Positions 1 through 6,019 of a DNA stretch of 10,394 nucleotides are shown piece after piece. The notes below the pieces were generated by a model, which ran no database searches, was not told where the DNA came from, and saw only the letters and a list, made by a program, of their open reading frames with translations. The stretch lies in contig JAAYFR010000054.1 of the NCBI GenBank assembly GCA_012728155.1, positions 1 to 10,394 on the forward strand. The letters are read 5' to 3'. The stretch is from Bacteroidales bacterium. GTDB lineage: Bacteria; Bacteroidota; Bacteroidia; Bacteroidales; Dysgonomonadaceae. The number at the start of each line of letters is the position of its first letter. Position 1 is the stretch's first letter. Made by a program: the position numbers and the translations under genes.

Positions 1-2
1 AA

Positions 3-17
3 TATGATTATCCGCAA
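3..17 (+). repeat. IS1595 left terminal inverted repeat
   Basis: TATGATTATCCGCAA is the exact reverse complement of 1079-1093. It overlaps the transposase stop codon (8-10). Allowing two mismatches, the 18 bp at 1-18 also match the reverse complement of 10033-10050. Confidence 0.7.
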
Positions 18-964
18 TATGACCTATTGTAAATTTTCGATTTGAAATCAGGGCTGTACGACACAGCGGCAATGACAAGCCTGTCGAAAAGTTTCTCCGG
101 GAAGAATCTCCGGTTAAACTTATAACAGAATTCATTGAGGTAGTATTGCAGGTATTCGGGTTTAAGTTTATTGTGGTGCACGTCCAGTAGCAGCCGTTTG
201 ACATTGCTGATTGCCGTGTGTACCCAGGGAAGCACCTTCTCCACCTCTTCGGGTTTGACAACCTGGGAGGTATGCGAATTTACGAGCTGTTCCAGCTTCA
301 CATAGGACGTGGAATCGTCGGTCGTAAGGTCCGAGTCCCCGTCGACACGCTCTTTGACAACTGATGTAATTGTACCGGATTTTAAATCGGGAATGACTCT
401 CATCTTCAGGTGACCTGCCTTCTTGTCCTTGCGTCCCTTCTTCGGGATATCCCGGGGAGTGCTTTCACACATTACCAGCACTTTTGCCTTGCTTTGACTG
501 CCCCGTCCCCTTTTCAGGGGTTTATCCTTCTGGTCTTCGCGGACTTCGGAGGTGAAAAAGGCGTCGTCGAGTTCGATCTGGCCGGCAAGCTTGTATTTGT
601 CATCACGTTTACCCATTACTTCACGCAGTTTGCAAACCATCTCCCAGATGGGCTGGTATCGCTTGTGCCCCAATTGCCGGCGAAGTTCTTCCGTGGAGAA
701 TGATTTCCTGGTGCTTGTCAGCAAGTGAATGGTAATGAGCCAATAGCGGAAGGGAAGCTTCGAGTTCTCCATCACCGTGCCTGAACGCAGTGAGGTACGC
801 GAGTGGCATTTCTTGCATTCATAGCTTGACTTGTTCGCCAACCAGTAGTGATCCTTGCAGTTACATCTTTTGCAGACAATACCGATCTTGTCACGCTCCT
901 CCTTGAATTTTTGGCGGCACGCGTTCTCGTCGGGAAACTCTTGAATAAATTGAAGTAGGTTCAT
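8..964 (-). CDS. IS1595-family (ISXO2-like) transposase
   Basis: This 318-residue DDE-type transposase would catalyse cut-out or copy-out and insertion of its own element. An N-terminal zinc ribbon is visible as CxxC at 31-34 and CxxC at 50-53. The catalytic core follows: ELDD at 131-134 gives the first Asp, TTDDSTSY at 214-221 the second, and the ISXO2 hallmark WVHTAISNVKR (247-257) leads to YLNEFCYKFNRR (275-286), where Glu278 is the likely third acidic residue. Length and order match full family members and no frameshift is seen, so it is probably functional. The chosen ATG (964-962) leads straight into the typical N-terminal MNLLQF. A weak -7-like box (TATATTTA) lies upstream within the element. 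The C-terminal codons run into the terminal inverted repeat. Confidence 0.9.
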   Translation of the reverse strand: MNLLQFIQEFPDENACRQKFKEERDKIGIVCKRCNCKDHYWLANKSSYECKKCHSRTSLRSGTVMENSKLPFRYWLITIHLLTSTRKSFSTEELRRQLGHKRYQPIWEMVCKLREVMGKRDDKYKLAGQIELDDAFFTSEVREDQKDKPLKRGRGSQSKAKVLVMCESTPRDIPKKGRKDKKAGHLKMRVIPDLKSGTITSVVKERVDGDSDLTTDDSTSYVKLEQLVNSHTSQVVKPEEVEKVLPWVHTAISNVKRLLLDVHHNKLKPEYLQYYLNEFCYKFNRRFFPEKLFDRLVIAAVSYSPDFKSKIYNRSYCG

Positions 965-1078
965 AATCTATTGATATTTAGACTATAAATATACAACTTT
1001 TCTATCATGTGAGAAAATATATATCGTTAATTATCAACCGATTTTCCAGCAATTATCCTAATAAATGTTTAGGATTGG

Positions 1079-1093
1079 TTGCGGATAATCATA
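1079..1093 (-). repeat. IS1595 right terminal inverted repeat
   Basis: This is the perfect partner of 3-17. Just inside it are further short related motifs (AATTATCCTA at 1051-1060 and TTTAGGATT at 1068-1076, mutually inverted), which could be transposase-binding subrepeats. Its outer edge coincides with the point where istB homology stops. Confidence 0.7.
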
Positions 1094-1263
1094 AAATCTA
1101 ATCTCTCCGGTAGTGGCAATTTTTCTCCGGCACCTTCCGGCAGTTGATCACGTTCAAGTTCGGTCAGATACATTTTGTAGGGGAATCCGGCCTTTCTTAT
1201 TTGCGCTTTTTTACGGTTCTCCAACTTAACCTCCAATTCACGCTCCATCAGCCTGAGCAGATA
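1093..1263 (-). pseudogene. istB: IS21-family IstB helper ATPase, N-terminal fragment
   Basis: Directly after the IstA stub, the same frame continues with YLLRLMERELEVKLENRKKAQIRKAGFP and ends KLPLPERLDF, the N-terminal domain of an IstB/IS21 helper AAA+ ATPase just before the expected Walker A region. The join with IstA has no intergenic sequence and lacks the start of istB, indicating a second internal deletion. The fragment is cut off at 1093 by the IS1595 right inverted repeat; the extra residues MIIRNQS and the stop at 1069-1071 are encoded by IS1595. The rest of istB, if it exists, would lie left of position 1. It is non-functional. Confidence 0.82.
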
Positions 1264-1844
1264 CCCCTTCTCGTTACCACGACGACAATTAGTGAAACGA
1301 TGAGCAAAACCGTAATGAGCACGCAAATTAAGTAACGCAACGGTCGGCTCTTTTTCATGTCGTCCCACAAACTTTGCCACCGCAACACGCATATTTTCGT
1401 AAACCATCTCCCGATGAATGCTTCTTTTGTTGTCTGCTGATTCTCTTTGAACCTGATATAGTTACACACAGTCGCGTAGCCTATATCAAAGCCCTTGTGA
1501 AGAAGGGCTTCGTGGATGTCTTTCTTCTTCATCATCTGTTTTCGCAATCCCCCATCAAGCTTCTCTTTATTCTTAGAAAGCATCTCATCTATGATCTCTT
1601 GTACCTCGAATGTTAATTTAATTTTGGGACGAGGTTCAGTCATATTGTAAAATGGTTTAAGAGATAAATTTGTTACTTGAGCTGCCTCATTACTCTCCAA
1701 TGATTGTAAAAGTAATTCATGTCCTTGAATGTACTTCTTCACCGTCTTACGGCTGATTTGTAAATCTTTGGCGATGGCTCGTTGACTCTTTCCTTCACGA
1801 AAACTGCTAAGAATGATTTCTTGTTTTGTATACATACTTATCAT
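1264..1844 (-). pseudogene. istA: IS21-family IstA transposase remnant
   Basis: The N-terminal 144 codons (1844-1413) are recognisable IstA: a helix-turn-helix starting MYTKQEIILSSFREGKSQ with AKDLQISRKTVKKYIQ (residues 25-40), then a second DNA-binding region ending TVCNYIRFKE. After EAFI the frame changes and the sequence jumps to EMVYENMRVAVAKFVGRHEKEPT (from about 1410), which in intact IstA lies well inside the DDE catalytic domain, followed by RRGNEKG ending at 1264. The DDE region in between is missing, so this is an out-of-frame internal deletion of perhaps 150 codons. The protein cannot be active. A hairpin GGAACG...CGTTCC (1851-1871) lies just upstream of the start and may be part of the IS21 end. 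Confidence 0.85.
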
Positions 1845-1876
1845 TTTTTAGGAACGAACAAAATACGTTCCAGGTT

Positions 1877-3020
1877 CTAAGAAACGATAAACTTTGCACA
1901 ATCATCCAAAAAATTGCAGAAGGTATTGCCGATTTTTCTACGGACACCGACACGCTTGGTGATGCTTATGAGTATTTGATTGGAATTTTGCTGCCGGCTC
2001 GGTAAAAAAGCAGGTGAATTTTATACACCTCAACAGATTTCAACCATTCTCTCCCAAATTGTTTTATTGGATTCACAAGACCCAGCAACAGGCTTGAAGT
2101 CTAAACTGGACAAAGTTCTTGATTTTGCTTGTGGTTCGGGTTCTTTGCTTTTGAATGTACGCCAAAGAATGAACGAAAATAACGGTACAATCGGGAAAAT
2201 TTATGGACAAGAAAAGAATGTAACCACATACAATCTTGCACGGATGAATATGTTGTTGCACGGAATGAAAGATACCGAGTTTGAGATATTTCACGGTGAT
2301 ACATTACTCAATCAATGGGAGTTATTAAATGAATTGAATCCTTCTAAAAAAATAGAATTTGATGCTATTGTCGCCAATCCACCTTTTAGTTTGCGTTGGG
2401 AGCCAAACGATACGTTGGCTGAAGATTTTCGTTTTAAGAGTTACGGTTTAGCTCCTAAGTCTGCAGCTGATTTTGCATTTTTATTGCACGGTTTTCATTT
2501 TTTAAAAGATGGCGGGACAATGGCAATCATATTGCCACACGGAGTATTGTTTCGTGGCGGTGCAGAGGAACGTATCCGTAAAAAGTTGCTAAAAGACAAT
2601 AATATCGATACAATTATTGGATTGCCTTCTAATTTGTTTTATTCAACAGGTATTCCGGTTTGTATCTTGGTATTAAAAAAATGCAAGAAAGAGGATGATG
2701 TTTTGTTTGTGAATGCCAGCGAACATTTTGATAAAGAAAAAAGACAAAACAGCTTAAGTGATGAACACATTAAAACAATTGTAGAAACTTATCAATTCCG
2801 ACAAGAAAGGGATCGTTATTCCCGAAAAGTTTCTATGGAAGAAATAAAATCGAACGACTATAATCTTAACATTTCAAGATACGTGAGTACAGCTATTGAA
2901 GAAGCGAAAATCGATTTAAAAGAGGTTAATCTAAAATTAGCTGCTATAAATGAAAGTATAAAGACAAATTCAGAAAAACATAACGAGTTCCTGAAAGAGT
3001 TGGGGTTGAATACTATATGA
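1877..3020 (+). pseudogene. hsdM: Type I restriction-modification M subunit, truncated and frameshifted
   Basis: HsdM is the N6-adenine methyltransferase subunit of type I restriction-modification enzymes. The catalytic domain is clear: the conserved lead-in KKAGEFYTPQQIS, SAM-binding motif I DFACGSGSLL (near 2119-2148), catalytic NPPF (2376-2387), and a normal C-terminus NDYNLNISRYV plus a helical tail. Upstream, 1877-1984 in another frame encodes RNDKLCTIIQKIAEGIADFSTDTDTLGDAYEYLIG, the standard sequence just before this. Reconnecting them needs one base restored near 1984-1989 (GGAA to GGAAA) and one near 2001-2003 (TCGG to TCGGG), giving LIG-x-FAAGSGKKAGEF. The N-terminal helical domain is absent, replaced by IS21 sequence. 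The open frame from a TTG at 1980 is therefore not a natural start. No hsdS or hsdR follows, so restriction is not expected. Confidence 0.88.
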
Positions 3021-3071
3021 GTTGGGGTTGTAAAATCGGTTGACAAATAGATTCAATCCTATTGTGTTTTT

Positions 3072-3124
3072 GGGTGTAAAAAAGGGTGTAAATTCATAAC
3101 TCGCTGATTTACATCTTTTTTTTT
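3072..3124 (+). terminator. Repeat A: intrinsic terminator after hsdM
   Basis: The stem is GGGTGTAAAT (3084-3093) against ATTTACATCT (3107-3116), 10 pairs including two G-U, with a 13-nt loop, followed by nine T residues (3116-3124). A-run 3078-3083 opposite the T-run makes it potentially bidirectional. The 22 bp starting at 3072 differ at one position from 5086-5107, so this is one of two copies of a repeat bracketing the AbiJ-GNAT segment. Confidence 0.65.
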
Positions 3125-3173
3125 GCAAAGAAAGAAGAGGCTTTTGTTCTTTTATTAATGATATAAAATTTAA

Positions 3174-3181
3174 TATCTTTG
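3174..3181 (+). promoter_or_regulatory. Possible -7 promoter box for the abi gene
   Basis: TATCTTTG matches the Bacteroidetes -7 consensus TAnnTTTG exactly and lies about 90 bp before the abi ATG at 3271. No TTG is found at the usual 19-21 bp spacing (the nearest, 3144-3146, is 27 bp away), so the promoter call is tentative. Confidence 0.35.
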
Positions 3182-3270
3182 TCTTGTAGAAGATCCTTGC
3201 ATTTCGCAATAAGCAACAACCAAATTTTAAGTTTTTGTTTGAGATAATGAGGATTTTTAATTGTAAAAGT

Positions 3271-4556
3271 ATGAACAGAATTACCCAAATAACAAAACGA
3301 GATATTAAAGAACTTTTTTGTGATGGATTTATCGAATCAAACTGGTTGGTGGGAAGCCAAAAATGCTTTTATCCATACTATGGCAGGCTGAAATTGAATT
3401 TTTAGAAATACTATATCCATTAGACAAAATGCTAAGTTACGATGACAGATTCAAAAATGCAAAAAACGATATTTGGCAACATACAATCAATAACGATGAT
3501 TGGAATACTGGCTGGGTTTTTGATGATGATAGATTTGAATTATTGAAAGGAAGTGATAATGTCATCTTAGATTTTTTGTGTGCTGTGTTTCATCCTGAGC
3601 ATAGATATGAAAAAGGATACTGGAAAGAGTATCTTGATAAAATCAATGATTCATTAAGAAAAGACGGTTATGAATTGTATGAAAGCGAAAAAATATCCGG
3701 AAGATTCGTGTATTCTTGGCGAAAAATAACTGACGCAGAAGCTACAAGTGGAAAATTCATTCCATTTTCAGTTAGAAAAAAAGATGAAATTGAGAAAAAG
3801 GCTATATTACTTTCTATTCCAAAGAAAGCTCGAAGAGAAGTTGTTGAGCTATTCAATAGATATGACGAATCTATAAATAGGACAAATGAAACAGGTTGGA
3901 ATTATTCTATTAACACAAAAGAGGCTGTAATAGAAGATTTGCGTGAACATTACTTGCCAATGTCATTTGACGCAACAGGCAAATACTCAGAAACAAACAA
4001 CATAGAAGAATTTGTAAAAAATAATCTACCTTATTGTGTTTTTGATGCAATAGAATTATTCAACCAACATAATCAAAAAAATAATTTTGCAGACGAGTTA
4101 AATATATTGTTAGAAAGAAATGGATTTAGCTATAGACTGTTAGGCGGAAAAATTGAGTTATCACAACCAGCTGTTCAAACCAAAGAGATAATAAGAGAAT
4201 ATGGACTTAAAGAGCTGATTAGCCAAGCAACACTTTATAATAGAAGTAGTAGTGTTACGGATAAGCAAATTGCCGTTGAAAAACTTTGGGATGCTTTTGA
4301 GCGACTAAAAACATATTATCCCAATTTAAACAAACAAAAATCAGCAAACAAAATTGTATGTGAAATGTCTAACGAGAATGAAACATACAAGACTTTATTT
4401 AATGAGGAGTTTGCTAAACTGACAAGAATTGGTAATGAATATAGAATTAGGCATCACGAAACAGATAAGATAGACATCATAGACCGCAATTATTACGATT
4501 ATTTTTTTCAGCGTTGTTTTGCTTTAGTGGATTTAGCTTTAAAATATTTGAATTAA
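3271..4556 (+). pseudogene. AbiJ-type abortive infection protein, frameshifted
   Basis: Two frames together encode a full AbiJ-like protein of about 428 residues. The first frame, from ATG 3271, reads MNRITQITKRDIKELF...FYPYYGRL and hits a stop at 3403-3405. The second, open to 4556, continues with EIEFLEILYPLDKMLSYDDRF, NDIWQHTINNDDW and the WVFDDDRFELL region. This is the AbiJ N-terminal domain type (AbiJ_NTD4-like), in which YYGRLxEIxFL is normally continuous, so one base is missing near 3389-3393, for example AAAA to AAA. The C-terminal part (SSSVTDKQIAVEKLWDAFERL... NEYRIRHHETDK... YYDYFFQRC) looks like a HEPN-type RNase domain with an R-x3-H motif, though this is inferred from pattern. 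Such proteins act in phage-induced growth arrest. As read it is broken unless the gap is a sequencing error; no canonical slippery heptamer is seen. Confidence 0.8.
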
Positions 4557-4602
4557 CATATTATTTGAAAATGAAAATTTCGCTGAATTTGAAACCATAA
4601 TA

Positions 4603-5064
4603 ATGATAAAAAGATTCCCTATGCAGAATACATTTCAAATTAGGAAAGGATCGGTTTCTGATTTTCCCAATATTATGAATGTTTGGGAAAGTTCGGTAAA
4701 AGCTACGCATCATTTCCTAAAACCCGAAGATTTTGAGTATTACAAACAACATGGACCAACAAAATATCTGCCCGCTGTTGATTTGTATGTTTTGCGGATA
4801 GATAAAATGATAATTGGTTTTATAGGCGTATCGGATAACCATCTCGAAATGCTTTTTATTGACGCGGATTCAAGAGGTAAAGGATATGGGAAAATTCTTC
4901 TAAACTACGCTATTGAACATTTGGGCATTACAACATTAGATGTAAACGAGCAAAATAAGCAAGCCCTTGGTTTTTATAAGAAGAGGGGATTTAGCATCAC
5001 CGGAAGGTCAGAGAAAGATGCGGAAGGAAAAGATTATCCGATGTTGCATTTGGAATTGCAATGA
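4603..5064 (+). CDS. GNAT-family N-acetyltransferase (YjaB-like)
   Basis: The 153-residue protein is a single GNAT domain that would transfer an acetyl group from acetyl-CoA to an amine; the substrate is unknown. The family signature VWESSVKATHHFLKPEDFEYY (residues 27-47), HLEMLFIDADSRGKGYGKILL (81-101) with the RGKGYG pyrophosphate-binding loop at 91-96, and LDVNEQNKQALGFYKKRGF (113-131) closely follow the YjaB-type subgroup. ATG 4603 gives MIKRFPMQ; an internal ATG at 4621 starts nearer the domain and is an equally plausible start. The gene lies 46-64 bp after the abi gene in the same direction, so co-transcription is likely. No toxin or antitoxin partner is visible, so this need not be a defence gene. 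It is intact. Confidence 0.88.
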   Translation: MIKRFPMQNTFQIRKGSVSDFPNIMNVWESSVKATHHFLKPEDFEYYKQHGPTKYLPAVDLYVLRIDKMIIGFIGVSDNHLEMLFIDADSRGKGYGKILLNYAIEHLGITTLDVNEQNKQALGFYKKRGFSITGRSEKDAEGKDYPMLHLELQ

Positions 5065-5085
5065 GATGGCTGATGATACTTTTCT

Positions 5086-5131
5086 GGGTGTAAAAAAGGG
5101 TGCAAATCTCGTAATTATTTGATTTACACCC
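5086..5131 (-). terminator. Repeat B: intrinsic terminator, leftward
   Basis: Read on the minus strand, GGGTGTAAATC (5131-5121) pairs with GATTTGCACCC (5108-5098) over 11 positions, including a U-G pair, followed by six T residues (5097-5092). Read on the plus strand the same position is a C-A mismatch, so the minus-strand RNA folds better. It could still weakly terminate the GNAT transcript. It is the second copy of the repeat at 3072-3124. Confidence 0.6.
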
Positions 5132-5275
5132 TTGTTTGCGGTATGGACGGGTTGTGAACCAATCACTCAATCCTCGTCCAATCAATATTTTAGCAAAGTC
5201 TGAAAATCCACGCCCACGAATTGGCTTTGTGCAGTTTTCGTTGATTTTCGGCTTAATGCATTCTGTCAATGAACT
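5092..5275 (-). ncRNA. Predicted leftward small RNA, about 184 nt
   Basis: A well-formed promoter (5282-5311) and a terminator (5131-5092) on the same strand delimit a transcript of about 184 nt. No convincing protein is encoded within it. Besides the terminator, a second hairpin is visible: minus-strand GGACG (near 5183-5179) pairs with CGTCC (near 5150-5146) around an inner GTGA/TCAC stem. The conserved 14-mer CCCGTCCATACCGC (5151-5138 on the minus strand) lies just before the terminator, as it does in the right-hand intergenic region. I do not recognise an RNA family. It runs divergently from the AbiE operon, with its -33 element only 13 bp from the first AbiE operator, so shared control is possible. 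Ends are estimates. Confidence 0.45.
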
Positions 5276-5281
5276 ACGGAG

Positions 5282-5311
5282 CAAAGATAGAAAATATACT
5301 TGAAAATACAA
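5282..5311 (-). promoter_or_regulatory. Leftward Bacteroidetes-type promoter
   Basis: On the minus strand, TTG (5311-5309) is followed by a 19-bp spacer and TATCTTTG (5289-5282), an exact match to the Bacteroidetes TTG-N19-TAnnTTTG pattern. Transcription should start near 5275 and run leftward into the small-RNA candidate. Confidence 0.6.
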
Positions 5312-5323
5312 TTAAAAAAGAGA

Positions 5324-5358
5324 TTTTGTCCGAAAAAAAGCGGTAATTTCAGACAAAA
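5324..5358. promoter_or_regulatory. AbiE operon operator 1 (palindrome)
   Basis: The 35-bp unit has TTTTGTCCGAAA (5324-5335) and TTTCAGACAAAA (5347-5358) as inverted arms, 11 of 12 positions complementary. It repeats the unit at 5374-5408 with 32 of 35 bases identical. It lies between the leftward small-RNA promoter and the rightward operon promoter. Confidence 0.65.
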
Positions 5359-5370
5359 CTGATCATTTCC

Positions 5371-5401
5371 TTGTTTTGTCCGAAAAAAACAGGTAATTTC
5401 G
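5371..5401 (+). promoter_or_regulatory. Predicted promoter of the AbiE-primase operon
   Basis: TTG (5371-5373), a 20-bp spacer and TAATTTCG (5394-5401) match the Bacteroidetes promoter pattern with one mismatch in the -7 box (C for T). The transcript would start near 5408, about 18 nt before the AbiEi ATG. The whole site lies under operator 2, so bound repressor would exclude RNA polymerase. Confidence 0.5.
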
Positions 5402-5408
5402 GACAAAA
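5374..5408. promoter_or_regulatory. AbiE operon operator 2 (perfect palindrome arms)
   Basis: TTTTGTCCGAAA (5374-5385) and TTTCGGACAAAA (5397-5408) are perfectly complementary 12-bp arms. The unit begins exactly 50 bp after operator 1, which would place both on nearly the same helix face. AbiE antitoxins of studied systems repress their own promoter by binding paired inverted repeats, so AbiEi is the likely ligand. It covers the predicted -7 box of the operon. Confidence 0.68.
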
Positions 5409-5425
5409 TTTGATATGATAAGATT

Positions 5426-6019
5426 ATGTCACAAATTCTATCTAAGGAAATAAGAAATCGGATTACCATAAATGGAGAAGGGAAACTTTACATGGTTAGT
5501 GACTTCGCCGATCTAAATAACGATGCCTTAGTTACTCGTGTTCTATCTCGATTAGAGAAAGAACAGGTTTTAATGCGTATTGCACAAGGTATTTATTTAT
5601 ACCCAAGCAAAAACCGTTTTGGCGTGCACAAGCCATCCATTGATACGATAGCTAAAGCAATTGCAGAAAAGGACAAAGCTCGAATTATTCCATCGGGATT
5701 AACAGCATTAAATATTCTGGGATTATCTACTCAAGTTCCTATGAATGCCGTTTATCTGACTAATGCTACTCCGAGAACTATCACGGTAGGGAATCGTAAA
5801 ATCGTATTTAAGAATGGTGTTCCCAGAAACTTTGCTTATCAAAGTGATTTGTTCTCATTGGTAGTTTCTGCGATGAGAGAAATCGGAGAGAATAATATAG
5901 ATGACGAGACAATTCTAAAAATAAAAGAAATATTATCGAAAGAACCCAATCAAGATATTATCAAACAAGATTTCCTGATTGCTCCGCAGTGGATACGTAA
6001 AAAACTGAATATGGTATGA
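5426..6019 (+). CDS. abiEi: AbiEi-like antitoxin and transcriptional regulator (DUF6088 type)
   Basis: This 197-residue protein is the antitoxin half of an AbiE-type (type IV) toxin-antitoxin pair, expected to counter the toxin and repress its own operon. Residues 8-65 form a winged helix-turn-helix with the typical VTRVLSRLEKEQVLMRIAQGIYLYP. The second domain carries the family signature RIIPSGLTALNILGLSTQVP (about 86-105) followed by NAVYLTNATPRTITVGNRKI (107-126), as in DUF6088/AbiEi-like proteins. The ATG at 5426 is preferred because it keeps the whole DNA-binding domain and lies just after the predicted promoter and operators. A later Met (residue 23) would cut into that domain. The stop overlaps the toxin start (ATGA), so the two are translationally coupled. 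Confidence 0.88.
   Translation: MSQILSKEIRNRITINGEGKLYMVSDFADLNNDALVTRVLSRLEKEQVLMRIAQGIYLYPSKNRFGVHKPSIDTIAKAIAEKDKARIIPSGLTALNILGLSTQVPMNAVYLTNATPRTITVGNRKIVFKNGVPRNFAYQSDLFSLVVSAMREIGENNIDDETILKIKEILSKEPNQDIIKQDFLIAPQWIRKKLNMV

Larger units (their letters stand above)
3..1093 (-). mobile_element. IS1595-family insertion sequence
   Basis: The element consists of one transposase gene bounded by perfect 15-bp inverted repeats: TATGATTATCCGCAA at 3-17 and its reverse complement at 1079-1093. A length near 1.09 kb is normal for IS1595-family elements with a single long ORF. The transposase stop codon lies inside the left inverted repeat, which is compact but possible. The right end falls directly after the istB codons for Leu-Asp-Phe, so it interrupts an IS21 remnant. 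The family usually makes 8-bp target duplications. The right-flank 8-mer would be AAATCTAA (1094-1101); only the last two bases of the left flank (AA, 1-2) are in the window and they agree, which is weak support. The element is visibly GC-richer than the defence genes to its right, fitting a separate origin. Boundaries could be off by a base. Confidence 0.72.

Noticed and set aside
410..703. Plus-strand ORF inside the IS1595 transposase
   Set aside because: It is an antisense shadow of the transposase with no recognisable domain.
1980..2015. A natural hsdM start at the TTG at 1980
   Set aside because: The first residues MEFCCRLG have no family match; the conserved sequence continues upstream in two other frames, so the apparent start is a frameshift product.
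3388..3405. Programmed -1 frameshift in the abi gene
   Set aside because: No X XXY YYZ slippery heptamer or downstream pseudoknot is apparent; a simple base loss in an A run explains the sequence better.
5086..5151. Integron attC or tyrosine-recombinase attachment site
   Set aside because: The repeats form simple hairpins with T-runs typical of terminators, no integrase gene is in the window, and no core-site consensus is visible.
4997..5311. A leftward 104-residue ORF across the AbiE upstream region
   Set aside because: Its ATG coincides with the -33 element of the predicted promoter, so it would not be on that transcript, and the translation shows low-complexity noise and the terminator repeat.
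5321..5410. Short CRISPR-like array
   Set aside because: Only two palindromic units with a 15-bp gap exist, and the position over a promoter fits operators instead.
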